NCBI GenBank assembly: GCA_036245805.1
Contig: BTRK01000005.1
Location: 49,654,553-49,718,552 of the forward strand
Length of the DNA: 64,000 nucleotides
Source: Pristionchus mayeri
Lineage: Eukaryota; Nematoda; Chromadorea; Rhabditida; Neodiplogasteridae
Reading direction: 5' to 3'
Positions 1 through 17,782 of the stretch are shown piece by piece. How positions within the stretch are numbered: position 1 is the first letter of the stretch; each line of letters begins with the position of its first letter. The position numbers were made by a program, and so were the translations under genes. Under the pieces are notes generated by a model. It was not told where the DNA came from. It was given only the letters and a program-made list of their open reading frames with translations, and ran no database searches.

Positions 1-161
1 TCTAATAAATGTAACTCTTGTTCGATAATGGACTAGAAACACATTGCTCCTTTGCTTCGCCCGTGTCATGTGTAATGCTCATCCCACGAGTACCGCTAGA
101 AAAGCAGCCACCTTAACCGCAGGAGGGGTTCGGGAAAGCATTGCTAGTCTTCCCTCGTTTT

Positions 162-248
162 GGCGTTAGTGCGTGAGGCTACACTAGGGACGCGCATTTT
201 CCCGCTCAAAAGGGGGCGGAGCGTGCTCTCGCCTCTCTGAAATAAAGG
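162..248 (+). promoter_or_regulatory. H2A promoter module (unit 1; repeated in every unit)
   Basis: An upstream box GGCGTTAGTGCGTGAGG (162-178) continues through ACACTAGGGACGC. It is followed by TTTTCCCGC (197-205, E2F-like), then GGCGGAGCGTG (215-225) with CTCTCG, and an A/T-rich TATA-like GAAATAAAGG near 239-248. The start codon is at 305. The 437-bp H2B-H2A spacer (3159-3595 in the next unit) otherwise holds only the H2B 3' end. The upstream box is shared with H2B but not with H3 or H4. Confidence 0.7.
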
Positions 249-304
249 GGGTTCCTGTCTGTGTCTCATCTTACGTTCGTGAACTCGAGCAATCAATAGT
301 CATC

Positions 305-688
305 ATGTCTGGACGCGGAAAGGGAGGAAAGGCGAAGAGCGGAGGAAAGGCCAAGTCCCGCTCATCTCGTGCCGGTCTGCAGTTCCCCGTGGGTCGTCTC
401 CACCGCATGCTGCGCAAGGGCAACTACGCCCAGCGTGTCGGAGCCGGAGCCCCGGTGTACCTCGCTGCCGTCCTCGAGTACCTCGCCGCTGAGGTTCTTG
501 AGCTCGCTGGCAACGCTGCCCGTGACAACAAGAAGACCAGAATCAACCCTCGCCATCTCCAGCTCGCCGTCAGAAACGACGAGGAGCTGAACAAGCTCAT
601 GGCAGGTGTCACCATCGCCCAAGGAGGAGTTCTCCCCAACATCAACTCCGTGCTTCTTCCCAAGAAGACCGCCGGAGACAAGGAGTAA
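305..688 (+). CDS. H2A: Histone H2A (unit 1)
   Basis: Encodes a 127-residue core histone H2A, which pairs with H2B in the nucleosome. The N-terminal tail starts [10 protein letters not shown]. The histone-fold motifs [12 protein letters not shown] and [11 protein letters not shown] and the docking region [11 protein letters not shown] are all present. The length is normal for canonical nematode H2A, and there is no SQ(E/D)-type C-terminal extension like that of H2A.X nor the features of H2A.Z. The gene is intronless and ends in a histone stem-loop at 731-746, so it is a replication-dependent type. The start at 305 gives the canonical MSGRGK terminus and sits just after the promoter module. 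The same protein is encoded in all eleven copies. Confidence 0.98.
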   Translation: MSGRGKGGKAKSGGKAKSRSSRAGLQFPVGRLHRMLRKGNYAQRVGAGAPVYLAAVLEYLAAEVLELAGNAARDNKKTRINPRHLQLAVRNDEELNKLMAGVTIAQGGVLPNINSVLLPKKTAGDKE

Positions 689-730
689 ACCCTTGATGGC
701 TGCTCAACACGGCTAACCCCAGAACCCAAC

Positions 731-772
731 GGCCCTCTTTAGGGCCACATCTCTATTCCAAACCAAGCTGAT
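731..772 (+). terminator. Histone 3' stem-loop and conserved downstream block, H2A
   Basis: GGCCCTCTTTAGGGCC forms a 6-bp stem with a 4-base loop, preceded by AACCCAAC and followed by ACA. This is the SLBP-binding element of replication-dependent histone mRNAs. A block ATTCCAAACCAAGCTGAT (755-772) follows and recurs after every histone gene in the array. The stem-loop starts 426 bases after the H2A ATG in all eleven copies. Confidence 0.93.
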
Positions 773-1100
773 TTCAATTTCTAATCCCATGATCAGGCTG
801 ATTCCGTTTTACATGTGATAAATAAATCGTGTGTGGGTTTGTCGATGGGGGGGATCATCATGTTTTATTCAAAAGACGCTTATTTTGTATAATTTGAATC
901 AAAAAATCCATCTCAACATTTTTGATTCATTGGATGCTTATTTTGTGCCATTTTTATGAGTAAAAACCTCATGTGCGACAGTTTTTGGTTCGTAGCTATC
1001 TGAAAGTCATGATTAGGGTGTAATATGTGAGATCTGCATAACTGTGGTGATCTGATAAGAACGAAAATTTCAGAATCCGAAAGGAGCAGTCGATTTTTGA

Positions 1101-1568
<468 letters not shown>

Positions 1569-1618
1569 GTCCCCGATCAAGACTAGTGCTCTTGCGAGTG
1601 CAAACCCCAGAACCCAAC

Positions 1619-1660
1619 GGCCCTCTTTAGGGCCACAATTCTATTCCAAACCAAGCTGAT
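1619..1660 (+). terminator. Histone 3' stem-loop and downstream block, H4
   Basis: The stem-loop is identical to that after H2A. The conserved block ATTCCAAACCAAGCTGAT is at 1643-1660. The stem-loop begins 362 bases after each H4 ATG. Confidence 0.93.
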
Positions 1661-1809
1661 CCCTGGTTTTTACTCATGTTTGTGTAATAAAGTATCGATT
1701 TTTGGATGAGATTTGTGAGAGTATATTCGTGGGGATTGACTCTTTCTCTCTCTATCATTCTTTGTTCACACTTTACTTCTGATTCTTGTCGTATTAGCTT
1801 TGCCAATAG

Positions 1810-2376
<567 letters not shown>

Positions 2377-2412
2377 GCATTGTGCTTGAACAGCCGCAAA
2401 TCTGAACCCAAC

Positions 2413-2454
2413 GGCCCTCTTTAGGGCCACATTTTCATTCCAAACCAAGCTGAT
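2413..2454 (+). terminator. Histone 3' stem-loop and downstream block, H3
   Basis: Same stem-loop as the other classes. The block ATTCCAAACCAAGCTGAT is at 2437-2454. The stem-loop begins 447 bases after each H3 ATG. Confidence 0.93.
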
Positions 2455-2653
2455 CGAATCTCGGGAGGGGTGGGGAAGGTACCTAGAATATTTGTCGAGA
2501 ATAAACGTTGTTTTGAATGTATTAGTGCCCCAAATTTCAAAAGATGGGCTGTTTCTGTTCTCTTTTATTTTCACAACTTCCTTTCATCGACTCTATATCA
2601 TTTTCCCGAATAGGAAAAGCCTCGAAAAGCAATCCCTAAAGCTCTCTTAGACG

Positions 2654-2743
2654 GGCGTTAGGGCGTGAGCCGACACTAAGGGGACGCTTAATTTCCCGCG
2701 CAAAAAGAGGCGGAGCGTGCTCTCGCAGTGGTCTGTACATAAG
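2654..2743 (+). promoter_or_regulatory. H2B promoter module in the H3-H2B spacer (unit 1)
   Basis: The 410-bp spacer 2377-2786 holds the H3 3' end and the H2B promoter. GGCGTTAGGGCGTGAGC (2654-2670) followed by ACACTAAGGGGACGC matches the H2A upstream box. Then come TTTCCCGCG (2692-2700), GAGGCGGAGCGTG with CTCTCG (about 2707-2725) and a TATA-like TACATAAG (2736-2743). Confidence 0.7.
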
Positions 2744-2786
2744 GGAGGCTCAGGGACTCGTTCCCATCACTTCGTGAACAGTCAAC

Positions 2787-3158
2787 ATGCCGCCCAAGCC
2801 GTCCGCCAAGGGAGCCAAGAAGGCCGCCAAGTCCCAGAAGGCCGTCCGCACTGGAGACAAGAAGAGAAGAAAGTCGAGAAAGGAGTCCTACTCGGTGTAC
2901 ATCTACCGTGTGCTCAAGCAGGTCCACCCCGACACCGGAGTTTCCTCCAAGGCAATGTCGATCATGAACTCGTTCGTGAACGACGTCTTCGAGAGAATCG
3001 CCGGTGAGGCTTCCCGTCTCGCCCACTACAACAAGCGATCGACCATCTCCTCTCGCGAAATCCAGACCGCCGTCCGTCTGATCCTCCCCGGAGAGCTTGC
3101 CAAGCACGCCGTCTCTGAGGGCACCAAGGCCGTCACCAAGTACACTTCCTCCAAGTAA
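2787..3158 (+). CDS. H2B: Histone H2B (unit 1)
   Basis: Encodes 123-residue H2B, partner of H2A. The basic tail [15 protein letters not shown] is followed by [16 protein letters not shown], the histone fold, and the C-terminal helix [15 protein letters not shown] with the ubiquitinated-lysine context AVTKYTSSK. The length matches nematode H2B. A different-frame ORF covering the same bases is a shadow. Stem-loop at 3208-3223. Identical in all ten array copies. Confidence 0.98.
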   Translation: MPPKPSAKGAKKAAKSQKAVRTGDKKRRKSRKESYSVYIYRVLKQVHPDTGVSSKAMSIMNSFVNDVFERIAGEASRLAHYNKRSTISSREIQTAVRLILPGELAKHAVSEGTKAVTKYTSSK

Positions 3159-3207
3159 ATCCGGCAACGAATGAGCTTGCGTCGATAGTGACCACCCAGA
3201 ACCCAAC

Positions 3208-3249
3208 GGCCCTCTTTAGGGCCACATCTCTATTCCAAACCAAGCTGAT
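3208..3249 (+). terminator. Histone 3' stem-loop and downstream block, H2B
   Basis: Same stem-loop; conserved block ATTCCAAACCAAGCTGAT at 3232-3249. The stem-loop begins 421 bases after each H2B ATG. Confidence 0.93.
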
Positions 3250-3595
3250 TTCTCTTTCTGATCTCATGATCAGACTGACTTTGTGTGTGTTTCTAATAAA
3301 TGTAACTCTTGTTCGATAATGGACTAGAAACACATTGCTCCTTTGCTTCGCCCGTGTCATGTGTAATGCTCATCCCACGAGTACCGCTAGAAAAGCAGCC
3401 ACCTTAACCGCAGGAGGGGTTCGGGAAAGCATTGCTAGTCTTCCCTCGTTTTGGCGTTAGTGCGTGAGGCTACACTAGGGACGCGCATTTTCCCGCTCAA
3501 AAGGGGGCGGAGCGTGCTCTCGCCTCTCTGAAATAAAGGGGGTTCCTGTCTGTGTCTCATCTTACGTTCGTGAACTCGAGCAATCAATAGTCATC

Positions 3596-3979
3596 ATGTC
3601 TGGACGCGGAAAGGGAGGAAAGGCGAAGAGCGGAGGAAAGGCCAAGTCCCGCTCATCTCGTGCCGGTCTGCAGTTCCCCGTGGGTCGTCTCCACCGCATG
3701 CTGCGCAAGGGCAACTACGCCCAGCGTGTCGGAGCCGGAGCCCCGGTGTACCTCGCTGCCGTCCTCGAGTACCTCGCCGCTGAGGTTCTTGAGCTCGCTG
3801 GCAACGCTGCCCGTGACAACAAGAAGACCAGAATCAACCCTCGCCATCTCCAGCTCGCCGTCAGAAACGACGAGGAGCTGAACAAGCTCATGGCAGGTGT
3901 CACCATCGCCCAAGGAGGAGTTCTCCCCAACATCAACTCCGTGCTTCTTCCCAAGAAGACCGCCGGAGACAAGGAGTAA
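3596..3979 (+). CDS. H2A: Histone H2A (unit 2)
   Basis: Same 127-residue protein as the copy at 305. Stem-loop 4022-4037. The downstream poly-G is 6 bases here (7 in most units), a variant shared only with unit 9. Confidence 0.98.
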   Translation: MSGRGKGGKAKSGGKAKSRSSRAGLQFPVGRLHRMLRKGNYAQRVGAGAPVYLAAVLEYLAAEVLELAGNAARDNKKTRINPRHLQLAVRNDEELNKLMAGVTIAQGGVLPNINSVLLPKKTAGDKE

Positions 3980-4390
3980 ACCCTTGATGGCTGCTCAACA
4001 CGGCTAACCCCAGAACCCAACGGCCCTCTTTAGGGCCACATCTCTATTCCAAACCAAGCTGATTTCAATTTCTAATCCCATGATCAGGCTGATTCCGTTT
4101 TACATGTGATAAATAAATCGTGTGTGGGTTTGTCGATGGGGGGATCATCATGTTTTATTCAAAAGACGCTTATTTTGTATAATTTGAATCAAAAAATCCA
4201 TCTCAACATTTTTGATTCATTGGATGCTTATTTTGTGCCATTTTTATGAGTAAAAACCTCATGTGCGACAGTTTTTGGTTCGTAGCTATCTGAAAGTCAT
4301 GATTAGGGTGTAATATGTGAGATCTGCATAACTGTGGTGATCTGATAAGAACGAAAATTTCAGAATCCGAAAGGAGCAGTCGATTTTTGA

Positions 4391-4858
<468 letters not shown>

Positions 4859-5099
4859 GTCCCCGATCAAGACTAGTGCTCTTGCGAGTGCAAACCCCAG
4901 AACCCAACGGCCCTCTTTAGGGCCACAATTCTATTCCAAACCAAGCTGATCCCTGGTTTTTACTCATGTTTGTGTAATAAAGTATCGATTTTTGGATGAG
5001 ATTTGTGAGAGTATATTCGTGGGGATTGACTCTTTCTCTCTCTATCATTCTTTGTTCACACTTTACTTCTGATTCTTGTCGTATTAGCTTTGCCAATAG

Positions 5100-5666
<567 letters not shown>

Positions 5667-6076
5667 GCATTGTGCTTGAACAGCCGCAAATCTGAACCCA
5701 ACGGCCCTCTTTAGGGCCACATTTTCATTCCAAACCAAGCTGATCGAATCTCGGGAGGGGTGGGGAAGGTACCTAGAATATTTGTCGAGAATAAACGTTG
5801 TTTTGAATGTATTAGTGCCCCAAATTTCAAAAGATGGGCTGTTTCTGTTCTCTTTTATTTTCACAACTTCCTTTCATCGACTCTATATCATTTTCCCGAA
5901 TAGGAAAAGCCTCGAAAAGCAATCCCTAAAGCTCTCTTAGACGGGCGTTAGGGCGTGAGCCGACACTAAGGGGACGCTTAATTTCCCGCGCAAAAAGAGG
6001 CGGAGCGTGCTCTCGCAGTGGTCTGTACATAAGGGAGGCTCAGGGACTCGTTCCCATCACTTCGTGAACAGTCGAC

Positions 6077-6448
6077 ATGCCGCCCAAGCCGTCCGCCAAG
6101 GGAGCCAAGAAGGCCGCCAAGTCCCAGAAGGCCGTCCGCACTGGAGACAAGAAGAGAAGAAAGTCGAGAAAGGAGTCCTACTCGGTGTACATCTACCGTG
6201 TGCTCAAGCAGGTCCACCCCGACACCGGAGTTTCCTCCAAGGCAATGTCGATCATGAACTCGTTCGTGAACGACGTCTTCGAGAGAATCGCCGGTGAGGC
6301 TTCCCGTCTCGCCCACTACAACAAGCGATCGACCATCTCCTCTCGCGAAATCCAGACCGCCGTCCGTCTGATCCTCCCCGGAGAGCTTGCCAAGCACGCC
6401 GTCTCTGAGGGCACCAAGGCCGTCACCAAGTACACTTCCTCCAAGTAA
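6077..6448 (+). CDS. H2B: Histone H2B (unit 2)
   Basis: Same 123-residue protein as the copy at 2787. The leader reads GTCGACATG instead of GTCAACATG, a variant shared only with unit 10. Stem-loop 6498-6513. Confidence 0.98.
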   Translation: MPPKPSAKGAKKAAKSQKAVRTGDKKRRKSRKESYSVYIYRVLKQVHPDTGVSSKAMSIMNSFVNDVFERIAGEASRLAHYNKRSTISSREIQTAVRLILPGELAKHAVSEGTKAVTKYTSSK

Positions 6449-6885
6449 ATCCGGCAACGAATGAGCTTGCGTCGATAGTGACCACCCAGAACCCAACGGC
6501 CCTCTTTAGGGCCACATCTCTATTCCAAACCAAGCTGATTTCTCTTTCTGATCTCATGATCAGACTGACTTTGTGTGTGTTTCTAATAAATGTAACTCTT
6601 GTTCGATAATGGACTAGAAACACATTGCTCCTTTGCTTCGCCCGTGTCATGTGTAATGCTCATCCCACGAGTACCGCTAGAAAAGCAGCCACCTTAACCG
6701 CAGGAGGGGTTCGGGAAAGCATTGCTAGTCTTCCCTCGTTTTGGCGTTAGTGCGTGAGGCTACACTAGGGACGCGCATTTTCCCGCTCAAAAGGGGGCGG
6801 AGCGTGCTCTCGCCTCTCTGAAATAAAGGGGGTTCCTGTCTGTGTCTCATCTTACGTTCGTGAACTCGAGCAATCAATAGTCATC

Positions 6886-7269
6886 ATGTCTGGACGCGGA
6901 AAGGGAGGAAAGGCGAAGAGCGGAGGAAAGGCCAAGTCCCGCTCATCTCGTGCCGGTCTGCAGTTCCCCGTGGGTCGTCTCCACCGCATGCTGCGCAAGG
7001 GCAACTACGCCCAGCGTGTCGGAGCCGGAGCCCCGGTGTACCTCGCTGCCGTCCTCGAGTACCTCGCCGCTGAGGTTCTTGAGCTCGCTGGCAACGCTGC
7101 CCGTGACAACAAGAAGACCAGAATCAACCCTCGCCATCTCCAGCTCGCCGTCAGAAACGACGAGGAGCTGAACAAGCTCATGGCAGGTGTCACCATCGCC
7201 CAAGGAGGAGTTCTCCCCAACATCAACTCCGTGCTTCTTCCCAAGAAGACCGCCGGAGACAAGGAGTAA
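6886..7269 (+). CDS. H2A: Histone H2A (unit 3)
   Basis: Same protein as the copy at 305. Stem-loop 7312-7327, followed by the 7-G run. Confidence 0.98.
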   Translation: MSGRGKGGKAKSGGKAKSRSSRAGLQFPVGRLHRMLRKGNYAQRVGAGAPVYLAAVLEYLAAEVLELAGNAARDNKKTRINPRHLQLAVRNDEELNKLMAGVTIAQGGVLPNINSVLLPKKTAGDKE

Positions 7270-7681
7270 ACCCTTGATGGCTGCTCAACACGGCTAACCC
7301 CAGAACCCAACGGCCCTCTTTAGGGCCACATCTCTATTCCAAACCAAGCTGATTTCAATTTCTAATCCCATGATCAGGCTGATTCCGTTTTACATGTGAT
7401 AAATAAATCGTGTGTGGGTTTGTCGATGGGGGGGATCATCATGTTTTATTCAAAAGACGCTTATTTTGTATAATTTGAATCAAAAAATCCATCTCAACAT
7501 TTTTGATTCATTGGATGCTTATTTTGTGCCATTTTTATGAGTAAAAACCTCATGTGCGACAGTTTTTGGTTCGTAGCTATCTGAAAGTCATGATTAGGGT
7601 GTAATATGTGAGATCTGCATAACTGTGGTGATCTGATAAGAACGAAAATTTCAGAATCCGAAAGGAACAGTCGATTTTTGA

Positions 7682-8149
<468 letters not shown>

Positions 8150-8388
8150 GTCCCCGATCAAGACTAGTGCTCTTGCGAGTGCAAACCCCAGAACCCAACG
8201 GCCCTCTTTAGGGCCACAATTCTATTCCAAACCAAGCTGATCCCTGGTTTTTACTCATGTTTGTGTAATAAAGTATCGATTTTTGGATGAGATTTGTGAG
8301 AGTATATTCGTGGGGATTGACTCTTTCTCTCTATCATTCTTTGTTCACACTTTACTTCTGATTCTTGTCGTATTAGCTTTGCCAATAG

Positions 8389-8955
<567 letters not shown>

Positions 8956-9365
8956 GCATTGTGCTTGAACAGCCGCAAATCTGAACCCAACGGCCCTCTT
9001 TAGGGCCACATTTTCATTCCAAACCAAGCTGATCGAATCTCGGGAGGGGTGGGGAAGGTACCTAGAATATTTGTCGAGAATAAACGTTGTTTTGAATGTA
9101 TTAGTGCCCCAAATTTCAAAAGATGGGCTGTTTCTGTTCTCTTTTATTTTCACAACTTCCTTTCATCGACTCTATATCATTTTCCCGAATAGGAAAAGCC
9201 TCGAAAAGCAATCCCTAAAGCTCTCTTAGACGGGCGTTAGGGCGTGAGCCGACACTAAGGGGACGCTTAATTTCCCGCGCAAAAAGAGGCGGAGCGTGCT
9301 CTCGCAGTGGTCTGTACATAAGGGAGGCTCAGGGACTCGTTCCCATCACTTCGTGAACAGTCAAC

Positions 9366-9737
9366 ATGCCGCCCAAGCCGTCCGCCAAGGGAGCCAAGAA
9401 GGCCGCCAAGTCCCAGAAGGCCGTCCGCACTGGAGACAAGAAGAGAAGAAAGTCGAGAAAGGAGTCCTACTCGGTGTACATCTACCGTGTGCTCAAGCAG
9501 GTCCACCCCGACACCGGAGTTTCCTCCAAGGCAATGTCGATCATGAACTCGTTCGTGAACGACGTCTTCGAGAGAATCGCCGGTGAGGCTTCCCGTCTCG
9601 CCCACTACAACAAGCGATCGACCATCTCCTCTCGCGAAATCCAGACCGCCGTCCGTCTGATCCTCCCCGGAGAGCTTGCCAAGCACGCCGTCTCTGAGGG
9701 CACCAAGGCCGTCACCAAGTACACTTCCTCCAAGTAA
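9366..9737 (+). CDS. H2B: Histone H2B (unit 3)
   Basis: Same protein as the copy at 2787, with the common leader GTCAACATG. Stem-loop 9787-9802. Confidence 0.98.
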   Translation: MPPKPSAKGAKKAAKSQKAVRTGDKKRRKSRKESYSVYIYRVLKQVHPDTGVSSKAMSIMNSFVNDVFERIAGEASRLAHYNKRSTISSREIQTAVRLILPGELAKHAVSEGTKAVTKYTSSK

Positions 9738-10174
9738 ATCCGGCAACGAATGAGCTTGCGTCGATAGTGACCACCCAGAACCCAACGGCCCTCTTTAGGG
9801 CCACATCTCTATTCCAAACCAAGCTGATTTCTCTTTCTGATCTCATGATCAGACTGACTTTGTGTGTGTTTCTAATAAATGTAACTCTTGTTCGATAATG
9901 GACTAGAAACACATTGCTCCTTTGCTTCGCCCGTGTCATGTGTAATGCTCATCCCACGAGTACCGCTAGAAAAGCAGCCACCTTAACCGCAGGAGGGGTT
10001 CGGGAAAGCATTGCTAGTCTTCCCTCGTTTTGGCGTTAGTGCGTGAGGCTACACTAGGGACGCGCATTTTCCCGCTCAAAAGGGGGCGGAGCGTGCTCTC
10101 GCCTCTCTGAAATAAAGGGGGTTCCTGTCTGTGTCTCATCTTACGTTCGTGAACTCGAGCAATCAATAGTCATC

Positions 10175-10558
10175 ATGTCTGGACGCGGAAAGGGAGGAAA
10201 GGCGAAGAGCGGAGGAAAGGCCAAGTCCCGCTCATCTCGTGCCGGTCTGCAGTTCCCCGTGGGTCGTCTCCACCGCATGCTGCGCAAGGGCAACTACGCC
10301 CAGCGTGTCGGAGCCGGAGCCCCGGTGTACCTCGCTGCCGTCCTCGAGTACCTCGCCGCTGAGGTTCTTGAGCTCGCTGGCAACGCTGCCCGTGACAACA
10401 AGAAGACCAGAATCAACCCTCGCCATCTCCAGCTCGCCGTCAGAAACGACGAGGAGCTGAACAAGCTCATGGCAGGTGTCACCATCGCCCAAGGAGGAGT
10501 TCTCCCCAACATCAACTCCGTGCTTCTTCCCAAGAAGACCGCCGGAGACAAGGAGTAA
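10175..10558 (+). CDS. H2A: Histone H2A (unit 4)
   Basis: Same protein as the copy at 305. Stem-loop 10601-10616. Confidence 0.98.
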   Translation: MSGRGKGGKAKSGGKAKSRSSRAGLQFPVGRLHRMLRKGNYAQRVGAGAPVYLAAVLEYLAAEVLELAGNAARDNKKTRINPRHLQLAVRNDEELNKLMAGVTIAQGGVLPNINSVLLPKKTAGDKE

Positions 10559-10970
10559 ACCCTTGATGGCTGCTCAACACGGCTAACCCCAGAACCCAAC
10601 GGCCCTCTTTAGGGCCACATCTCTATTCCAAACCAAGCTGATTTCAATTTCTAATCCCATGATCAGGCTGATTCCGTTTTACATGTGATAAATAAATCGT
10701 GTGTGGGTTTGTCGATGGGGGGGATCATCATGTTTTATTCAAAAGACGCTTATTTTGTATAATTTGAATCAAAAAATCCATCTCAACATTTTTGATTCAT
10801 TGGATGCTTATTTTGTGCCATTTTTATGAGTAAAAACCTCATGTGCGACAGTTTTTGGTTCGTAGCTATCTGAAAGTCATGATTAGGGTGTAATATGTGA
10901 GATCTGCATAACTGTGGTGATCTGATAAGAACGAAAATTTCAGAATCCGAAAGGAACAGTCGATTTTTGA

Positions 10971-11438
<468 letters not shown>

Positions 11439-11677
11439 GTCCCCGATCAAGACTAGTGCTCTTGCGAGTGCAAACCCCAGAACCCAACGGCCCTCTTTAG
11501 GGCCACAATTCTATTCCAAACCAAGCTGATCCCTGGTTTTTACTCATGTTTGTGTAATAAAGTATCGATTTTTGGATGAGATTTGTGAGAGTATATTCGT
11601 GGGGATTGACTCTTTCTCTCTATCATTCTTTGTTCACACTTTACTTCTGATTCTTGTCGTATTAGCTTTGCCAATAG

Positions 11678-12244
<567 letters not shown>

Positions 12245-12654
12245 GCATTGTGCTTGAACAGCCGCAAATCTGAACCCAACGGCCCTCTTTAGGGCCACAT
12301 TTTCATTCCAAACCAAGCTGATCGAATCTCGGGAGGGGTGGGGAAGGTACCTAGAATATTTGTCGAGAATAAACGTTGTTTTGAATGTATTAGTGCCCCA
12401 AATTTCAAAAGATGGGCTGTTTCTGTTCTCTTTTATTTTCACAACTTCCTTTCATCGACTCTATATCATTTTCCCGAATAGGAAAAGCCTCGAAAAGCAA
12501 TCCCTAAAGCTCTCTTAGACGGGCGTTAGGGCGTGAGCCGACACTAAGGGGACGCTTAATTTCCCGCGCAAAAAGAGGCGGAGCGTGCTCTCGCAGTGGT
12601 CTGTACATAAGGGAGGCTCAGGGACTCGTTCCCATCACTTCGTGAACAGTCAAC

Positions 12655-13026
12655 ATGCCGCCCAAGCCGTCCGCCAAGGGAGCCAAGAAGGCCGCCAAGT
12701 CCCAGAAGGCCGTCCGCACTGGAGACAAGAAGAGAAGAAAGTCGAGAAAGGAGTCCTACTCGGTGTACATCTACCGTGTGCTCAAGCAGGTCCACCCCGA
12801 CACCGGAGTTTCCTCCAAGGCAATGTCGATCATGAACTCGTTCGTGAACGACGTCTTCGAGAGAATCGCCGGTGAGGCTTCCCGTCTCGCCCACTACAAC
12901 AAGCGATCGACCATCTCCTCTCGCGAAATCCAGACCGCCGTCCGTCTGATCCTCCCCGGAGAGCTTGCCAAGCACGCCGTCTCTGAGGGCACCAAGGCCG
13001 TCACCAAGTACACTTCCTCCAAGTAA
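12655..13026 (+). CDS. H2B: Histone H2B (unit 4)
   Basis: Same protein as the copy at 2787. Stem-loop 13076-13091. Confidence 0.98.
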   Translation: MPPKPSAKGAKKAAKSQKAVRTGDKKRRKSRKESYSVYIYRVLKQVHPDTGVSSKAMSIMNSFVNDVFERIAGEASRLAHYNKRSTISSREIQTAVRLILPGELAKHAVSEGTKAVTKYTSSK

Positions 13027-13463
13027 ATCCGGCAACGAATGAGCTTGCGTCGATAGTGACCACCCAGAACCCAACGGCCCTCTTTAGGGCCACATCTCTA
13101 TTCCAAACCAAGCTGATTTCTCTTTCTGATCTCATGATCAGACTGACTTTGTGTGTGTTTCTAATAAATGTAACTCTTGTTCGATAATGGACTAGAAACA
13201 CATTGCTCCTTTGCTTCGCCCGTGTCATGTGTAATGCTCATCCCACGAGTACCGCTAGAAAAGCAGCCACCTTAACCGCAGGAGGGGTTCGGGAAAGCAT
13301 TGCTAGTCTTCCCTCGTTTTGGCGTTAGTGCGTGAGGCTACACTAGGGACGCGCATTTTCCCGCTCAAAAGGGGGCGGAGCGTGCTCTCGCCTCTCTGAA
13401 ATAAAGGGGGTTCCTGTCTGTGTCTCATCTTACGTTCGTGAACTCGAGCAATCAATAGTCATC

Positions 13464-13847
13464 ATGTCTGGACGCGGAAAGGGAGGAAAGGCGAAGAGCG
13501 GAGGAAAGGCCAAGTCCCGCTCATCTCGTGCCGGTCTGCAGTTCCCCGTGGGTCGTCTCCACCGCATGCTGCGCAAGGGCAACTACGCCCAGCGTGTCGG
13601 AGCCGGAGCCCCGGTGTACCTCGCTGCCGTCCTCGAGTACCTCGCCGCTGAGGTTCTTGAGCTCGCTGGCAACGCTGCCCGTGACAACAAGAAGACCAGA
13701 ATCAACCCTCGCCATCTCCAGCTCGCCGTCAGAAACGACGAGGAGCTGAACAAGCTCATGGCAGGTGTCACCATCGCCCAAGGAGGAGTTCTCCCCAACA
13801 TCAACTCCGTGCTTCTTCCCAAGAAGACCGCCGGAGACAAGGAGTAA
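13464..13847 (+). CDS. H2A: Histone H2A (unit 5, the deleted unit)
   Basis: Intact, same protein as the copy at 305. Stem-loop 13890-13905. The deletion in this unit begins only in the H4 gene downstream. Confidence 0.98.
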   Translation: MSGRGKGGKAKSGGKAKSRSSRAGLQFPVGRLHRMLRKGNYAQRVGAGAPVYLAAVLEYLAAEVLELAGNAARDNKKTRINPRHLQLAVRNDEELNKLMAGVTIAQGGVLPNINSVLLPKKTAGDKE

Positions 13848-14259
13848 ACCCTTGATGGCTGCTCAACACGGCTAACCCCAGAACCCAACGGCCCTCTTTA
13901 GGGCCACATCTCTATTCCAAACCAAGCTGATTTCAATTTCTAATCCCATGATCAGGCTGATTCCGTTTTACATGTGATAAATAAATCGTGTGTGGGTTTG
14001 TCGATGGGGGGGATCATCATGTTTTATTCAAAAGACGCTTATTTTGTATAATTTGAATCAAAAAATCCATCTCAACATTTTTGATTCATTGGATGCTTAT
14101 TTTGTGCCATTTTTATGAGTAAAAACCTCATGTGCGACAGTTTTTGGTTCGTAGCTATCTGAAAGTCATGATTAGGGTGTAATATGTGAGATCTGCATAA
14201 CTGTGGTGATCTGATAAGAACGAAAATTTCAGAATCCGAAAGGAACAGTCGATTTTTGA

Positions 14260-14541
<282 letters not shown>

Positions 14542-14903
14542 GGCCACATTTTCATTCCAAACCAAGCTGATCGAATCTCGGGAGGGGTGGGGAAGGTACC
14601 TAGAATATTTGTCGAGAATAAACGTTGTTTTGAATGTATTAGTGCCCCAAATTTCAAAAGATGGGCTGTTTCTGTTCTCTTTTATTTTCACAACTTCCTT
14701 TCATCGACTCTATATCATTTTCCCGAATAGGAAAAGCCTCGAAAAGCAATCCCTAAAGCTCTCTTAGACGGGCGTTAGGGCGTGAGCCGACACTAAGGGG
14801 ACGCTTAATTTCCCGCGCAAAAAGAGGCGGAGCGTGCTCTCGCAGTGGTCTGTACATAAGGGAGGCTCAGGGACTCGTTCCCATCACTTCGTGAACAGTC
14901 AAC

Positions 14904-15275
14904 ATGCCGCCCAAGCCGTCCGCCAAGGGAGCCAAGAAGGCCGCCAAGTCCCAGAAGGCCGTCCGCACTGGAGACAAGAAGAGAAGAAAGTCGAGAAAGG
15001 AGTCCTACTCGGTGTACATCTACCGTGTGCTCAAGCAGGTCCACCCCGACACCGGAGTTTCCTCCAAGGCAATGTCGATCATGAACTCGTTCGTGAACGA
15101 CGTCTTCGAGAGAATCGCCGGTGAGGCTTCCCGTCTCGCCCACTACAACAAGCGATCGACCATCTCCTCTCGCGAAATCCAGACCGCCGTCCGTCTGATC
15201 CTCCCCGGAGAGCTTGCCAAGCACGCCGTCTCTGAGGGCACCAAGGCCGTCACCAAGTACACTTCCTCCAAGTAA
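14904..15275 (+). CDS. H2B: Histone H2B (unit 5)
   Basis: Intact, same protein as the copy at 2787, with its full promoter downstream of the deletion junction. Stem-loop 15325-15340. Confidence 0.98.
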   Translation: MPPKPSAKGAKKAAKSQKAVRTGDKKRRKSRKESYSVYIYRVLKQVHPDTGVSSKAMSIMNSFVNDVFERIAGEASRLAHYNKRSTISSREIQTAVRLILPGELAKHAVSEGTKAVTKYTSSK

Positions 15276-15712
15276 ATCCGGCAACGAATGAGCTTGCGTC
15301 GATAGTGACCACCCAGAACCCAACGGCCCTCTTTAGGGCCACATCTCTATTCCAAACCAAGCTGATTTCTCTTTCTGATCTCATGATCAGACTGACTTTG
15401 TGTGTGTTTCTAATAAATGTAACTCTTGTTCGATAATGGACTAGAAACACATTGCTCCTTTGCTTCGCCCGTGTCATGTGTAATGCTCATCCCACGAGTA
15501 CCGCTAGAAAAGCAGCCACCTTAACCGCAGGAGGGGTTCGGGAAAGCATTGCTAGTCTTCCCTCGTTTTGGCGTTAGTGCGTGAGGCTACACTAGGGACG
15601 CGCATTTTCCCGCTCAAAAGGGGGCGGAGCGTGCTCTCGCCTCTCTGAAATAAAGGGGGTTCCTGTCTGTGTCTCATCTTACGTTCGTGAACTCGAGCAA
15701 TCAATAGTCATC

Positions 15713-16096
15713 ATGTCTGGACGCGGAAAGGGAGGAAAGGCGAAGAGCGGAGGAAAGGCCAAGTCCCGCTCATCTCGTGCCGGTCTGCAGTTCCCCGTGG
15801 GTCGTCTCCACCGCATGCTGCGCAAGGGCAACTACGCCCAGCGTGTCGGAGCCGGAGCCCCGGTGTACCTCGCTGCCGTCCTCGAGTACCTCGCCGCTGA
15901 GGTTCTTGAGCTCGCTGGCAACGCTGCCCGTGACAACAAGAAGACCAGAATCAACCCTCGCCATCTCCAGCTCGCCGTCAGAAACGACGAGGAGCTGAAC
16001 AAGCTCATGGCAGGTGTCACCATCGCCCAAGGAGGAGTTCTCCCCAACATCAACTCCGTGCTTCTTCCCAAGAAGACCGCCGGAGACAAGGAGTAA
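15713..16096 (+). CDS. H2A: Histone H2A (unit 6)
   Basis: Same protein as the copy at 305. Stem-loop 16139-16154. Confidence 0.98.
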   Translation: MSGRGKGGKAKSGGKAKSRSSRAGLQFPVGRLHRMLRKGNYAQRVGAGAPVYLAAVLEYLAAEVLELAGNAARDNKKTRINPRHLQLAVRNDEELNKLMAGVTIAQGGVLPNINSVLLPKKTAGDKE

Positions 16097-16508
16097 ACCC
16101 TTGATGGCTGCTCAACACGGCTAACCCCAGAACCCAACGGCCCTCTTTAGGGCCACATCTCTATTCCAAACCAAGCTGATTTCAATTTCTAATCCCATGA
16201 TCAGGCTGATTCCGTTTTACATGTGATAAATAAATCGTGTGTGGGTTTGTCGATGGGGGGGATCATCATGTTTTATTCAAAAGACGCTTATTTTGTATAA
16301 TTTGAATCAAAAAATCCATCTCAACATTTTTGATTCATTGGATGCTTATTTTGTGCCATTTTTATGAGTAAAAACCTCATGTGCGACAGTTTTTGGTTCG
16401 TAGCTATCTGAAAGTCATGATTAGGGTGTAATATGTGAGATCTGCATAACTGTGGTGATCTGATAAGAACGAAAATTTCAGAATCCGAAAGGAACAGTCG
16501 ATTTTTGA

Positions 16509-16976
<468 letters not shown>

Positions 16977-17215
16977 GTCCCCGATCAAGACTAGTGCTCT
17001 TGCGAGTGCAAACCCCAGAACCCAACGGCCCTCTTTAGGGCCACAATTCTATTCCAAACCAAGCTGATCCCTGGTTTTTACTCATGTTTGTGTAATAAAG
17101 TATCGATTTTTGGATGAGATTTGTGAGAGTATATTCGTGGGGATTGACTCTTTCTCTCTATCATTCTTTGTTCACACTTTACTTCTGATTCTTGTCGTAT
17201 TAGCTTTGCCAATAG

Positions 17216-17782
<567 letters not shown>
